The notes beneath the pieces were generated by a model. That model saw only the letters and a list, made by a program, of their open reading frames with translations. It searched no databases and had not been told where the DNA came from. This document shows, piece by piece, positions 1 to 13,500 of a DNA stretch of 19,758 bases (its first letter is position 1; each line of letters begins with the position of its first letter). Source of the stretch: Cruorifilaria tuberocauda (Eukaryota > Nematoda > Chromadorea > Rhabditida > Onchocercidae); the NCBI GenBank assembly GCA_013365365.1, contig JABVXU010000807.1:1-19758 (forward strand). The letters are read 5' to 3'. The position numbers and the translations under genes are program-made.

Positions 1-38
<38 letters not shown>
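1..38. repeat. (TAA)n microsatellite
   Basis: Uninterrupted TAA/ATA trinucleotide repeat from the window edge to about position 38. It continues as degenerate TAA-rich sequence to about 122, and probably also to the left of the window. It lies in what would be the last intron of the plus-strand gene ending at 317. Confidence 0.95.
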
Positions 39-171
39 GTAATAATGATAATAAGGTAATTAATAATAAGTGATAGCAATAAAGTAATTAACAAGTAATA
101 ATTAATAATGGTAATAATAAAATTTCTGGAAATTGAAAGTTCCCATGAAGTGGATTTGTTGTCATTTACAG

Positions 172-317
172 TGCAATACCGTGATGCATTGGTGCAACGA
201 CGACAGGAAGCGGTCGCAACCGCTGCGATCGAAGCGATCACCAAAGATTCAATATTACACAGGCGAGATGTGCGGAAACTTGTTGAAGCTCATCAAACTA
301 TTATTGGAGAGAAATAA
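172..317 (+). CDS. Last exon of an unrecognised plus-strand gene
   Basis: Terminal coding exon of a gene that starts left of the window. A good 3' splice site (TTGTCATTTACAG, AG at 170-171) is followed by an open frame of 48 full codons after a two-base partial codon, ending at TAA 315-317. The encoded tail starts QYRDALVQRRQEAV and ends LVEAHQTIIGEK. It is charged, has no low-complexity bias and is probably helical, unlike the AT-rich noise around it; base composition is clearly richer in G+C than the flanks. The open frame also runs 5' of the AG to an ATG at 108, but that part is TAA-repeat-derived, so an internal exon boundary at 172 is preferred. I do not recognise the family. Candidate poly(A) signals are at 321-326 and 450-455. 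The gene is convergent with ISY1. Confidence 0.6.
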
Positions 318-320
318 CTA

Positions 321-326
321 ATTAAA
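321..326 (+). promoter_or_regulatory. Candidate ATTAAA poly(A) signal
   Basis: ATTAAA lies four bases after the stop codon of the exon ending at 317. A second ATTAAA at 450-455 is about 135 bases after the stop. Either could serve the gene. Such hexamers are common by chance at this base composition, so the assignment is weak. Confidence 0.25.
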
Positions 327-796
327 GTAAATCTTCAAATTAACTAAATTCAAAAAACTAATCATAGAATCGATTGAAATCGCATACAAATCACGCATGA
401 TCATTACAATCTTATTTACCTTATTTAAATTACTTACCTATACCTGTAAATTAAAATATATCATGTTAATAATGTGATAATTGGATTATCATTTAATTTT
501 TAATAGAATAATCGAAAAGTTTAAATTAATTCAGATACATTTTTCTTTTCTTGCAATATCAGTAATTCGTTTCGCCTATACAAGATTATAGTCAATCTGA
601 AGATACAATCTTGATTAAGTTATTAGTTATCAGTTCACAACCTATTCTAGGTTGGATCACTTGAAGTGTGCAAAAAATAGTAACTAAATAAATTCACTTT
701 TTTTCGCTATAAGTAAAATACATTGCAATAGGATATTTTGTAATTAATTTAAAATCCGAAAGTATCCATTATTGCTATATCTTTTCGTCGCATAAA

Positions 797-858
797 TTTC
801 ATTATAATTTTCATGCCTTTGTCAACATGATATTCATGGCATGAAAGTTATAATCAAA
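797..858. repeat. Short inverted repeat (hairpin)
   Basis: Arms at 801-817 and 838-854 are reverse complements at 16 of 17 positions, and the one mismatch would be a G-U pair in RNA. Three more pairs (797-799 with 856-858) follow after one mismatch. This gives a stem of about 20 pairs around a 20-base loop. The size suits a miRNA-type foldback or the remnant of a small inverted-repeat element; sequence alone cannot tell which, nor which strand would be transcribed. Confidence 0.6.
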
Positions 859-1502
859 ATGGTACTTATCAACTTTTATTTTATGAGTAATTTGATCACT
901 GAAGAAAAAGCTAATGTTTTTTTTTTTCTAACTTATGAAAAAAAGACGACCAATCTCTCGCGCTATAAAATCATTGCAGCTTGAAAAATTTATTTCTTTA
1001 CAGATTAATGAATATTGTAAAATGAATATCTCATATGACTTGTAATGTTATTTCCTTAATTATTAACCTCGTATTTTTTATTTAATGTCATTCATATAGG
1101 CAAAATTATGTAAAGCTAAATGACTTTGCAAGAATTCACAAATTCAGTCAAACAACAATAAGAAAACAAGGATATAAAGGTACTGATATTAAGAAAGAAC
1201 AGTACTGGAATAATTAGATGAACAGAATTCATAGATCTAAACCTGGAATTATAAAGCACCATAAGGAATTGGAATTCAGGTCCAGATTCTCAGTTTTTTT
1301 TTTCAAATCCATCGGTTCAAGCATTCATCAACTCTCACGAGTGATTTAAAAATCGACAAAAAATATATGTCAAATGAGATAAAATTATTTGATCTACATT
1401 TGATGGAAAAACTGTCTTCTAATGATAACGGATTGTTTTGGAAGTGCACAATGAAACATGAATGTAGTATTAGAGAATGATTTAAAAATAATACAATGAT
1501 TA

Positions 1503-3106
1503 TTATGAATTGGATAAGCTCCCAACATATCTCTCAAAAAGTTGTGCTTTCTTCCTCTCCAAAATAAGATTTTCAATTTCTTTCTGTGACGGTACAACAA
1601 CGTGTTGAATGAATGTTTTCTTCCCATCATCGCTTATTAGCACAGATTGCGTCGTGCTAATGTCTTCCTCGTCAGAGTCCTGGAAAAGTCAACTATTCAA
1701 TAGCGTATAAAAAGAAACATAAAAAACTTGCTCGAATATCCAAATTATATCAACAAAGCTAAGATGGAATGACTCGCTTAACGCATACTTCCTGAGTAAT
1801 GTTAAAAATTATGTAACATTATGGTGCAGAAAATTCTTTAAGATACCGTAAACTCCAAAATCAAGCAATGATAGTAAACTTATCCACTCTACAAAATTTA
1901 AATAATTCATATTTCATATAACTTACATCATCAATTTTATATATATCGATATCTTCGTCAAATGCCTTCTTCATTCTCACTGCATCTTTATTTTCTTCCC
2001 AATCCTAGAAAACTTTTTTGTAAAACTTTAGATAAATATTAAATATACGTATGTTACAAAAGAAACAGAAAAGTTTTAGACCTTTTCGATTTGTAAACGA
2101 GCTTTGATTTCGGCATCCATTTCTAACGGTACTAATAAACCGTCATCATCATCCATATAGCCATAATAATCAGCGTCCAAAAATTTGATTAATTCCATAC
2201 GACTTTTCCGTGGCTCATCGATCCCAACTTTTTCGAAAAGTTCCCGAACACCGGGCAAGTCTTTCGCAGCTCCAAAATATTTGTAACCTTTATTACTCGC
2301 AACTTCACGTCCTTCGCGATCCAGTTCCCTAGGCGCTACTTTTCTGCAAAATAGATGTATAATTAAGACGCTTTCAAATAAAATAACTATTGAGACAATT
2401 CTACCTTGATTATTTATTCTTGAAAAAATGCATTTCAAAAACATAAATATACCTATAATCTTGGCCTCCGAGTTCCCTAATTCTTGTTTCCCAAGCGTAT
2501 TTTACTCGTAGCAATTTGTTTATTTCATCATTCAAATCTCGAATTTTAAATTCACCCAAGCCGGGATTTTGTATCAGCGCTATTTTCTTGGCAATTTCCA
2601 TTGTTACTTGCTTTCTATACTTTTCTGCATCATCTGTAAAGCAGATGGAGAATTACATTAAGAAACACGGACTTCTGCTCTTGCCAACAAATCAAATCTA
2701 TTATTTCAAATAATACTTAGAGTATTGCATTCATTCACATCATTTGGTCGTTTCGCAACTGGACCTTTCTCCTCTTCTTCCTTCATTCGCCGCCATCTGG
2801 CTAAAGCAGTCATAGCTTTTTCCGCATTTCGAGCCTTAAGTTTAATTGTATTAACTAGTAACTATCTTAAGAAAATGAACAGATATGTTATTTTCCTTAA
2901 GCATATCCAGTAATGATTCTTCTAAACAACATTTATGGAAATAAGAAGTACTAATAACAGAATGATAACGAATCAATCTAATATAAAAATATTGAAATAC
3001 CATAATGTAAAAATACCACAAAATTAAAACTATTCCAATGCAATGATTCTAACGAAGTAATGATTTATGGAGAAATCTCTAAAGTTTGCAATAAAATAAT
3101 TACCAT
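1503..3106 (-). CDS. isy1: Pre-mRNA splicing factor ISY1
   Basis: ISY1 is a component of the Prp19/NTC-associated spliceosome that works around the first catalytic step. Coding exons (minus): 3106-3104, 2834-2717, 2633-2453, 2343-2082, 2004-1927, 1679-1503, giving 272 residues against about 285 in human. Family blocks appear in order: ARNAEKAMTALARWRR (2-17), GLGEFKIRDLNDEINKLLR (about 67-85), GYKYFGAAKDLPGVRELF (about 118-135), YYGYMDDDDG (about 154-163), an acidic DEDIDIY segment (about 204-210), and a C-terminal VVVPSQKEIENLILERKKA block. All phases agree. The start is the family's M-ARNAEKAM with the ATG alone in exon 1. That exon begins at 3135 after a strong TTTTTCAG, a likely spliced-leader acceptor. 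The exon 2 acceptor is AAG. An ATG inside AEKAM (about 2813) is a fallback start. It lies downstream of RBBP4 on the same strand. Confidence 0.93.
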
Positions 3107-3135
3107 TATCGAGTAGGAATGGAATAAATTACAAC

Positions 3136-3144
3136 CTGAAAAAC
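3136..3144 (-). promoter_or_regulatory. Likely trans-splice acceptor of ISY1
   Basis: On the minus strand GTTTTTCAG ends at 3136. It is followed by a 32-base exon (3135-3104) whose last three bases are the ATG, directly abutting a GTAATT donor. No start codon exon further upstream is needed, so this AG is the natural place for spliced-leader addition in a nematode. It could instead be an ordinary cis acceptor of a 5' UTR intron. Confidence 0.5.
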
Positions 3145-4005
3145 AATAATTATCTTCTCAAAAGCATCTATCAATTAGGAAAATGAGTAAACTACTATCT
3201 ACCAGATTCATAAAATACCCCGTTCCACGCAATTTTAACCTTGACACACACATCATAGCACAACGAATAAATGCCAATATAGAAGCAGCTTGAATCTGAC
3301 TTGCTATTCATTGCTACATCAAACAAAATTTCAATCTTCCATTACCTTTTAAAGACCTCATCAGAAAATGAACGTAATTAAAATACCCTCTCAGGTAAAA
3401 GACGATTTTCATCAATAACAAGGTTAACAGAAGACAGCGTCTCATTAACACCGAAACCGACAAAAAGAATGAAAACTTTCTGGAAAATAATTTATTCGAA
3501 TTCACTCATAAATGTATTGTTAGCTGCTTTAAAAAATTTTCAATTTATTTGAACCAATGAAATAAAAAGTAGATCAAATTTTATGCAAAATACATATAGA
3601 GCAAAGATACATTGTAAAATAACGTAACCGATTGGAGTAAAAACAAAACATTCAAAAAATTTATTTTTAAAAATGCAATCGAAGTAACAAAAATGATATT
3701 CATTCAAAATTTTTTGGAAACCTCAAATATTTCCTAAATGAAGCATCTAATCATATTTAGTTATGATGTTGCCTGCCAATTTCAAAATTCATTATGTCTA
3801 TTCATTTTTCGTCTTTCAGAAACAATTTCAGTAAATCAAAGTGATTTAAACTACTCATAGTCATAACTTCGTCTAAGACGAGCACTGCACCTGATTAATA
3901 CTTCATTTAATTTAAATATTTCCGCAGAACTGAGATGTAAGTAACACATCAGTAACAGAACAATAACGGAGTGAATGCACAAAAACTCGCCACAATTCAT
4001 TTAGT
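3145..4005. other. Intergenic spacer between RBBP4 and ISY1
   Basis: About 0.86 kb between the RBBP4 stop and the ISY1 start exon, both on the minus strand. No coding exon was recognised. The open frame at 3314-3505 (minus) has no conserved features. A minus-strand ATTAAA at 3911-3906 lies about 95 bases after the RBBP4 stop and could be its poly(A) signal. Confidence 0.6.
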
Positions 4006-6614
<2,609 letters not shown>

Positions 6615-6654
6615 TTATTCAGGTTATGAGATCAGCAAAAAATCGGCAAATCCT

Positions 6655-6660
6655 CTAAAA
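6655..6660 (-). promoter_or_regulatory. Possible trans-splice acceptor of RBBP4
   Basis: TTTTAG on the minus strand, 40 bases before the RBBP4 start codon. It is the nearest polypyrimidine-AG upstream, and no other intron is needed in the 5' UTR. The site is short and such hexamers are frequent at this base composition. Confidence 0.3.
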
Positions 6661-8314
6661 CATTCCTAATAATTTCATCATATAATAAATATCAAAATAG
6701 CGCTGTTTATTATCTGAAACAGTTTATCAAAACATAGAAGAGAATTACTAAAATAATAACTTCATTTACAAACACAATAATGCACGTAGAAAAGATGACC
6801 AATTCAAAACAAACGGAATGCCAGCTTGCTTGATGTCAAAAGAGTAAGGCTGATAGAAACCACAATTATGGGAAAAATCTCTTACCACGTTTTCTCTGAC
6901 ATCTCCCAGTTTTATTCTTAACAATTATTTAATGCTGTTTGTTCTACTTTTAATTCCTCTAGCTCTCTCTTTTTCCTAGGGGCACAACAAACAAGGCAAC
7001 AAAGGAGTTCCCACGAAATTAGACTCATGCGCATGATTTAGTTGATACCGTGAAGTTTGCATTTCAGTTTAATTATAAAAAAACGATATAATTCGAAAGT
7101 CTTAATCACGACGGTATTTCCTTTGTTGATACAGTTAGAAAATAATTACCAGTGTTCTAGACTGTTAGCTGCACCAAAAATGTAATGTAATTATGTTTTA
7201 CCACAAAATAAATCGGTTTTGCTAAGATGAATAGAATTACCAAGAATTAGGACTAGTACAATACTTGCGTGACGAATACGATACTTGTATAACTCTTGAG
7301 AAATATTCCAATTCAAGTAACCATTCAAATGGCAATCATAAAGAGTTCTTCAAATGATGCGAAAATGAGATAACTAATTATTGTTAACCCATTTCAATAA
7401 GTAATATTTAAGATTTATGAAGTAACATATATCGCGTAAACAGCACGTCAAGTATCGTACGTAACTAAACACGCTAAAAATCACCAGACGTTAAACCACC
7501 AACAAGTGTTACTGCCCGCCAAAGAAAATGAATCCTTTCGAAAACGTTAAACTTCGTACAATCAATAATACGATAGGCTTGCTACAAGATCGATATGAAA
7601 TCCCGACATCTCATACTTACAATTGAAGTATCATCCTTTGCTTACGATCAAAGATATTGTTGGCTTGTTGACTGATATTAACGGGGATTTTTATTGATTT
7701 TGTATGCACCAATACGAAAAAGAAGGTAACTACTCTAATGTAGTTCAAATTAGATAAAAGTTTTACAAATATTTAACACTAATTCAAAACAATCACTTTT
7801 ATTCGATTAGTTTTTTTTATTCGATCAATATCTCACTGAATTGGATATCTTTCATGATGGCTGATTTCATGAATTCGAAATATTTATTCACTTGACCTAT
7901 TGTGTTTCGTGTCTTAAAGATGATTTTTTTTTTGAAATTTATTTTAACCTTTACAATAAGGACTATAATGATAAGTGATTTTAAAAATAAACTTATTCAA
8001 GTATTACAAGAGTAATGAGTAAACATGAATATTGAATAGTCATTCTTGTTCAATCATCTTTTGTGATTTTGCGTAATGGTAACAGGTCAACAAGGTATAA
8101 AAGTAGCGTAAAGTAATATGAGTATGAAATGTGAAAGCATTTACTGAACAGAAATTGTACTGGTAAATATTGATTGAAAATAAAGAAAACAACTTATTTG
8201 TTATTATGAATGTATTTAATTTAAATTCACCAATTTAATTTAATATTTACTTTTGTTTTATAGCTTTATAGAATAACTATTATCGCTGCTAGTAGAAGCA
8301 ATCATTATTATATA

Positions 8315-8469
8315 GTAAACCGGCTTACGATAAATACAGTACGGTTTACGGTAAATACGTACTGTAGGTGAAATACGTGAATCACGGTAAAGCATTCGTT
8401 TGATACAGTACCAGTAAGTGAAATATTTATACTGTATATTTATACAATATTTATACGGAATACTGTATC
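8315..8469. repeat. Fold-back repeat cluster
   Basis: Overlapping inverted repeats. The 8-mer at 8315-8322 (GTAAACCG) is the perfect reverse complement of 8342-8349. CAGTACG at 8337-8343 pairs with 8358-8364. GATACAGTA at 8402-8410 pairs perfectly with 8461-8469. The motif ATACAGTA recurs directly. This locally folded block stands out from its flanks and could be the eroded remnant of a small inverted-repeat transposon (MITE). No target-site duplication or full-length terminal repeats were identified. Confidence 0.45.
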
Positions 8470-9252
8470 CCTGACAAGAACAATTACTATTTATCAAAGT
8501 AATGAATTATAACATTTTATTTTATAAGCCTAAATGTAGCATTACATAGTAAAAATATTAAATGGGTTAAAGGTCGATTAGTAAATCCACCTCGATTGCC
8601 GTCGTCAAAAAATTGATCGCTGCTTATAAACAAATTTATAAAATGATTGCATATTTATAGAAATAAAAAATCGATATTTAAGTTTAAGGTGGATTTAGGT
8701 TAATTGAAATTAACAGTACTATTCTTGAAATTCTTATCATAAATAAAACTACTGTTTATTCACTTGACCTGCTTATCAAATATGGTAAATTTATTGTAAG
8801 CTGAAAAATGAGTGATATGATAAATAAAACGGTGACATGATAAATTGGAATTTCAGGTAAAATTATTAACCATTTAACAGGTGAAATGTATTATGGGATT
8901 TTTCTTTTTTCTTATTAAATTTTACATTTCATCTTTTTTTATTTTATTTGAAAATTTATTTAAAAATAAATTTATTAAACGTAATCTCTTCACTCTATTC
9001 CACGTATTAAAATTCGTTGAAGTTATACTTAACAATCTTGAGATTACTTTCCCTAAAGTAATCTAACCTTGTCATATCTATATCATAGTATCTAATGATA
9101 TAATTATATGAGAATATTATCATGTAATCGCTTAGTAATTAATATTTAAAATGATATAACATGAAATGAATAATCATTTAAATAATCATGTTGGATAATT
9201 TGCTATATTACGATCGTTTTTACGGATTTATATCTTATCATTTCTGTTTCAC

Positions 9253-9345
9253 ATTAATAGAAATTAAGTAATTCCGCCTGATAGATTAATAGAAATAAGT
9301 ACTTCTGCCTGATAGATTAATGCAAAATAAGTAATTCCGCCTTCT
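9253..9345. repeat. Tandem repeat, ~31 bp x 3
   Basis: Three adjacent copies beginning at 9253, 9285 and 9316, each reading roughly ATTAATAGAAATAAGTA followed by a TTCCGCCTGATAG-like end. The copies differ by a few substitutions and one or two indels, and the third is truncated. The unit is richer in G+C at its CCGCCTG core than its surroundings. Confidence 0.75.
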
Positions 9346-9949
9346 GCTAATAAAAAAGTACGATTAGATTACTGCTAACATGTTGCCATAACAACCAACC
9401 ATAGATTTCCGTTTTCTTATTTATTTGCAAGAAAAAAATTAGCAGAATAGAATAGATTTTAAAAGCTAATTACTTTCACAATTTTAATTTTAGGTCTTCC
9501 TAGACAATTAGAATATTCATTTGTTGTCAATTAGAATATTTTACGATTGTTTAAAAAATTTTTATTTTCAAAATATTTAGATACATGTAAACAATAAATG
9601 AGATAAATACTTAAGATTAAGAAAAAGAAAAGAAATTTAATTAATAATCAATTTAATTAATAATTCATAATTCATATTCATATCTGTATTAAAAAAAAAA
9701 AGAAAAAAGCATTCGTAAAGTATGCAATCAAATCATTCAACTTTACGGCAAAAATATCGAAGTTCAGAAAGGTTCAAAGGTGAAACATAAATAGCTTAAA
9801 TAAAACAATAGCAAAAGTTGAAAAATAAAACATTGATAAATAATTTGAAAAATCACTTATCGATTTCCTGCAAAACAACAATCGAGGAATGCAAAAAAAT
9901 ATGGATTAGTTTTTAGCTAACAATAAGCAAAAAATAAATATCATTGTAC

Positions 9950-10520
9950 TATTAGAAAATTATGTAATATTATTACTTAGTAATAATATTAAATAATATC
10001 TTTTATCATCCTTATCATTAATTACGTAATATCTTTATCATTTAAACACTTATTACTGTATCAAAATTTTATCATTTTATCAAAAGAAAATTATACTGAT
10101 AAATTTTTGATTGCAATGAATCATTATCATTATTTCTTATTTCGATTAATCATTATTTCTAGATTATCGAAATTTATAAAGAAAAAGAAAAAGAAGAAAT
10201 TGTAATTATGCACAATTTTATTTATCAGTGCTATCAGTATCATTTATCATACTTATCATATATCATAATTTTTTCAATTAATCCTTTATCATTATTTCTT
10301 GATTAGCTAGATTTAGAACAAAAAGATAATGAAATTGTAATCATATGCAGAGAAATTTATTTATCATTGCTGTAAATAATTAGATATAATTTAAATCAAT
10401 ATTTTATCTTATTTCTAGATTAATACTTTATCATTATTTTTCGAATTGATATTTTATCATTATTTCTTGATCAATATGCTTTATCATTATTTCTCGATCA
10501 ATATGCTTTATCATTATTTT
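9950..10520. repeat. TTATCATT-rich degenerate tandem repeats
   Basis: The motif TTATCATTATTTCT recurs many times. At about 10425-10520 it organises into a tandem array of about 27 bp units in which TTATCATTATTTCTCG is followed by ATCAATATGC; two copies are nearly identical and the outer ones are degraded. The complement contains TGATAA, as do several intronic arrays of the adjacent peptidase gene. The array ends about 60 bases beyond the peptidase poly(A) signal. Confidence 0.65.
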
Positions 10521-10579
10521 CAGCTTAACTGAATTTACAACGAAAAAGAAAAAGAGGAAATTATAATTATGCACAGAAA

Positions 10580-10585
10580 TTTATT
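10580..10585 (-). promoter_or_regulatory. AATAAA poly(A) signal of the aminopeptidase
   Basis: A canonical AATAAA on the minus strand, with only two bases between the TGA stop (10590-10588) and the hexamer. If used, the 3' UTR would be only about 20-25 bases long. Its position directly after the stop of a well-supported terminal exon makes it the natural signal. Confidence 0.7.
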
Positions 10586-10587
10586 GA

Positions 10588-13500
10588 TCAGTACTGTTTT
10601 AAATGTTTCGACATAAATTCGATTATTTCATCGGCATATTTTGCATTCCAAATCATTCGCCTGTTAATATCAGTTCGAATATGAGAGATAACAGGTTTTA
10701 ATTTCTTTATCAGTGATGCATATTTCTTCTCGAATATATCCAACTGAAAATTAACTCTTTTTTTTTATTTAATTTGTAATATTATTAAATTGGAAAATTT
10801 TAATAACAAAAATTCAATCTTCAATTCAATCAATTGTTATAATTTAGAATATAGCATATATATTTAAATTGTGATTTATTTTGAAATTAATGATAAAATA
10901 TGAAGATATCATCCAGAACGATCTTGATAATTATGAATATTAAAATAATATCTCTATTTTTTTTATCCAATAATGTTTACTAAAAGTTATTATCTGTGAT
11001 CATTTAATTTATCAAAAAATCAATCGATGATTAATTGATGATATCATTTATGCAATAGTATTTATTAAAAGTTATTATCAGTGATCATTATGAATCATCA
11101 AAAAATCACCGATTGATTAATTTCATTAATTAAGCACTGCAAAATAGCAATTAAATAATTGAAAATGGAAAATATTAGGATTTTTCAATTGATTTTGTAT
11201 ACTATAAAATAACTTACTTTTTGCAAATCATCATTTGTTCCATATCCTCTTGCCATTTGAAGAATGAAGAATGGTCCATACTTTTGATGTCTATAATTTA
11301 TAAAATTTCATTTTGATTATCAGCTATGCGTGTAATTAAAGGTGAAATATTGAAGAGTGAAATTTTTCAACCAATTTTTTTTTCGAAATAAATGAAAATT
11401 GTTTATGTTTACCTCTTGATAAGTTCAGCAAAATTATTAAATAAGTATCGTTCAACCGCTTCATTATCATAATTTTTCCTAAATAAAAGTTTCATTTTTT
11501 CTTTATTTGAGAAATTTAATTTGATAATAAATAAATTACGATATATTAGGAAAAGCTAAATCAAATAAATTCGTTAATTGGTAATTTTTTTAATACAAAA
11601 GAAACGGAAACAAGCAAAAAATGTGTGATGACTGAATTTGACAACTATTTAAATATGTAATAATTGAATTCGATCACTATTTAAATATATGATAAATTGA
11701 ATTTGATTACTATTTAAATATATGATTCGGTAATTGAATTTCATGATTATTTAAATAATGTGATAACTGATAAACCTTGAAAGTTCGTATAATTTGGGTC
11801 GAAAATCGGTATCTTTCTCTTTTTTAATTAATACTTCTTTTACCATCCTGAAAAGAGAAAAGAAATGACAAAGAGAAAGCTTTATAGAAGCTTTGAAATT
11901 ATTAATATTCATCCTAGATAAATATTATTTAATTTTTGAATTGAATTGAAGATTTAATGAATTTGAAGTTGAAGCTAAAGTAAGCTTAGAAATTAAGCTC
12001 AAATTCTCAAAATTACTTAGGATAACCTTTGCTAATTTTTACTAGTAATTAATAATTACTTACACTTCAATATAAGAACGATTAGAGCTGCTGGAAAGTG
12101 CGGAAAAAATCCGATCACGTTCTACGTGATTTTCCTCCTCATGAAGTTTTTTGATCATAAACATCAGTTCCGATTGATTACCATATTTGGTTGCTACCAT
12201 ATAAGCAATATTACGTAAGCTTGCTTCTAATCTTAAACAATATGATTAAATTAACAAACTTTAAATTAGGAGTAAATAAGTGAACAATTTGATGATGAAT
12301 ACAATTCATTAATCTAATTCCTCCAATCTTTTTATTATGTAAATTATATCACTATATTAAGATTAATAATATTATAATTAATAAGATTACGATTAGTCTG
12401 TTCTATACAATAATATTAACTTACTATTCAAAATCATTAACTAATCGATTAAAAAGATTTCTGATTAGAAAAATAAAGAATAGAGTAGAAGTTGATCATA
12501 CAAACATTCGTAATAATTTTGTCAATAATTATTTTGTGCACGCTTTAATGAATTTAAATAGTCAATTCATTAGCTTCGCTATTAGCTATTAGCTATTAGC
12601 TTTATTTTATATATAGATCCATCATTAAACAGTATTTTCTTCATAATACAGTATTTTCAACAGTATTTTATATATTATTCTACAGTATATTGATATACAG
12701 TATTTTAAATAGTATTCAATAATACAGTATTTTCAACAGCATTTTATAGTATATTAATATAGTATTATTTTATAATATATTAATATACAGTATTTTCAAT
12801 AATAGTGATATAGTATTTTACAGTATATTAATATAATATTTTCAAAGTAGTCAATGACAGTATTTTCAACAGTATTTTACAGTATATTAATATAGTATTA
12901 TTTTATAGCATATTAATATATATTTTTAATAATATAGTATTTCTAATAGTGTTTTATAGCATATTAATGTATAGTATTTTCAATAGTACAAAATTATTTT
13001 CTTTATCCTTTTTCTTTCTCAAATTTCGTATAGAAACTCAATTTATCATATTTTGCATTACTTCCTAATTGTACTAAAAGTAACTAATTTAATGATTATT
13101 TCTCAGCAACTATTGTAATCAACAATTGAACTTTCAGTTAGAATTAAATTAAATGATATCCACAAAGATATATCCTACAAAGATATATGAAATATTCCTG
13201 AAATTGCACTAAATAATTACTTAAATATAAAGTAATTCTGAAATTACATTTAAATAATTACTTAAATCATTTTCTTAAGTATTCGAGCTTTAAAAAAAGC
13301 AAATAATAATAATGAATTTCAATTTTACCCATTGCAAGGATTGCTAAGTATTTGTTGTGAGCAGTTCTGATAAAGTTCCTTCAAACGTGAACGGAACATA
13401 TCAATACAGCGTTGATATCCACTGGCACACATTTTCAAATATATCAATTCCCTCATGAAGCTGAATACGGAAAAAAAGTTAGAGTACCGGAAGAAATTCC

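Larger units (their letters stand above)
318..1502. other. Convergent intergenic region
   Basis: A stretch of about 1.2 kb between the stop of the plus-strand exon and the stop of ISY1 on the minus strand. It is AT-rich with short poly-T and poly-A runs. No open frame has splice sites or protein-like composition. The only structured element seen is the inverted repeat at 797-858. No clear AATAAA was found just downstream of the ISY1 stop on the minus strand. Confidence 0.7.
6661..10579. other. Gene-free intergenic region
   Basis: Nearly 4 kb between the RBBP4 5' end and the aminopeptidase 3' end, both on the minus strand. It should contain the RBBP4 promoter. No open frame has protein-like composition; the longest plus-strand frame (8881-9066) is Phe/Ile/Lys-rich low-complexity sequence. 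Present are the fold-back cluster at 8315-8469, a three-copy repeat at 9253-9345, and TTATCATT-rich repeats from about 9950 to 10520. About 6661-8300 shows no repeats or motifs that I can interpret. Confidence 0.65.

Noticed and set aside
3314..3505. Minus-strand 63-codon frame in the RBBP4-ISY1 spacer
   Set aside because: Hydrophobic, but without conserved motifs or convincing exon boundaries; could not be supported as a gene.
6955..7040. Pyrimidine tract plus CCTAG at 6978-6979 followed by about 18 open codons
   Set aside because: Looks like a splice acceptor and short terminal exon on the plus strand, but no upstream exon or recognisable protein was found, so it is probably chance.
8881..9066. 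Plus-strand 61-codon frame starting MKCIMGFFFF
   Set aside because: Phe/Ile/Lys low-complexity sequence typical of translated AT-rich DNA; no splice sites, homology or neighbours that support a gene.
12224..12231. Alternative TAG or downstream AAG acceptor for the peptidase exon at 12231-12064
   Set aside because: Both alternatives put the exon in a frame that reaches TAA after a few codons; only the TTTAAG site at 12232 keeps the frame.
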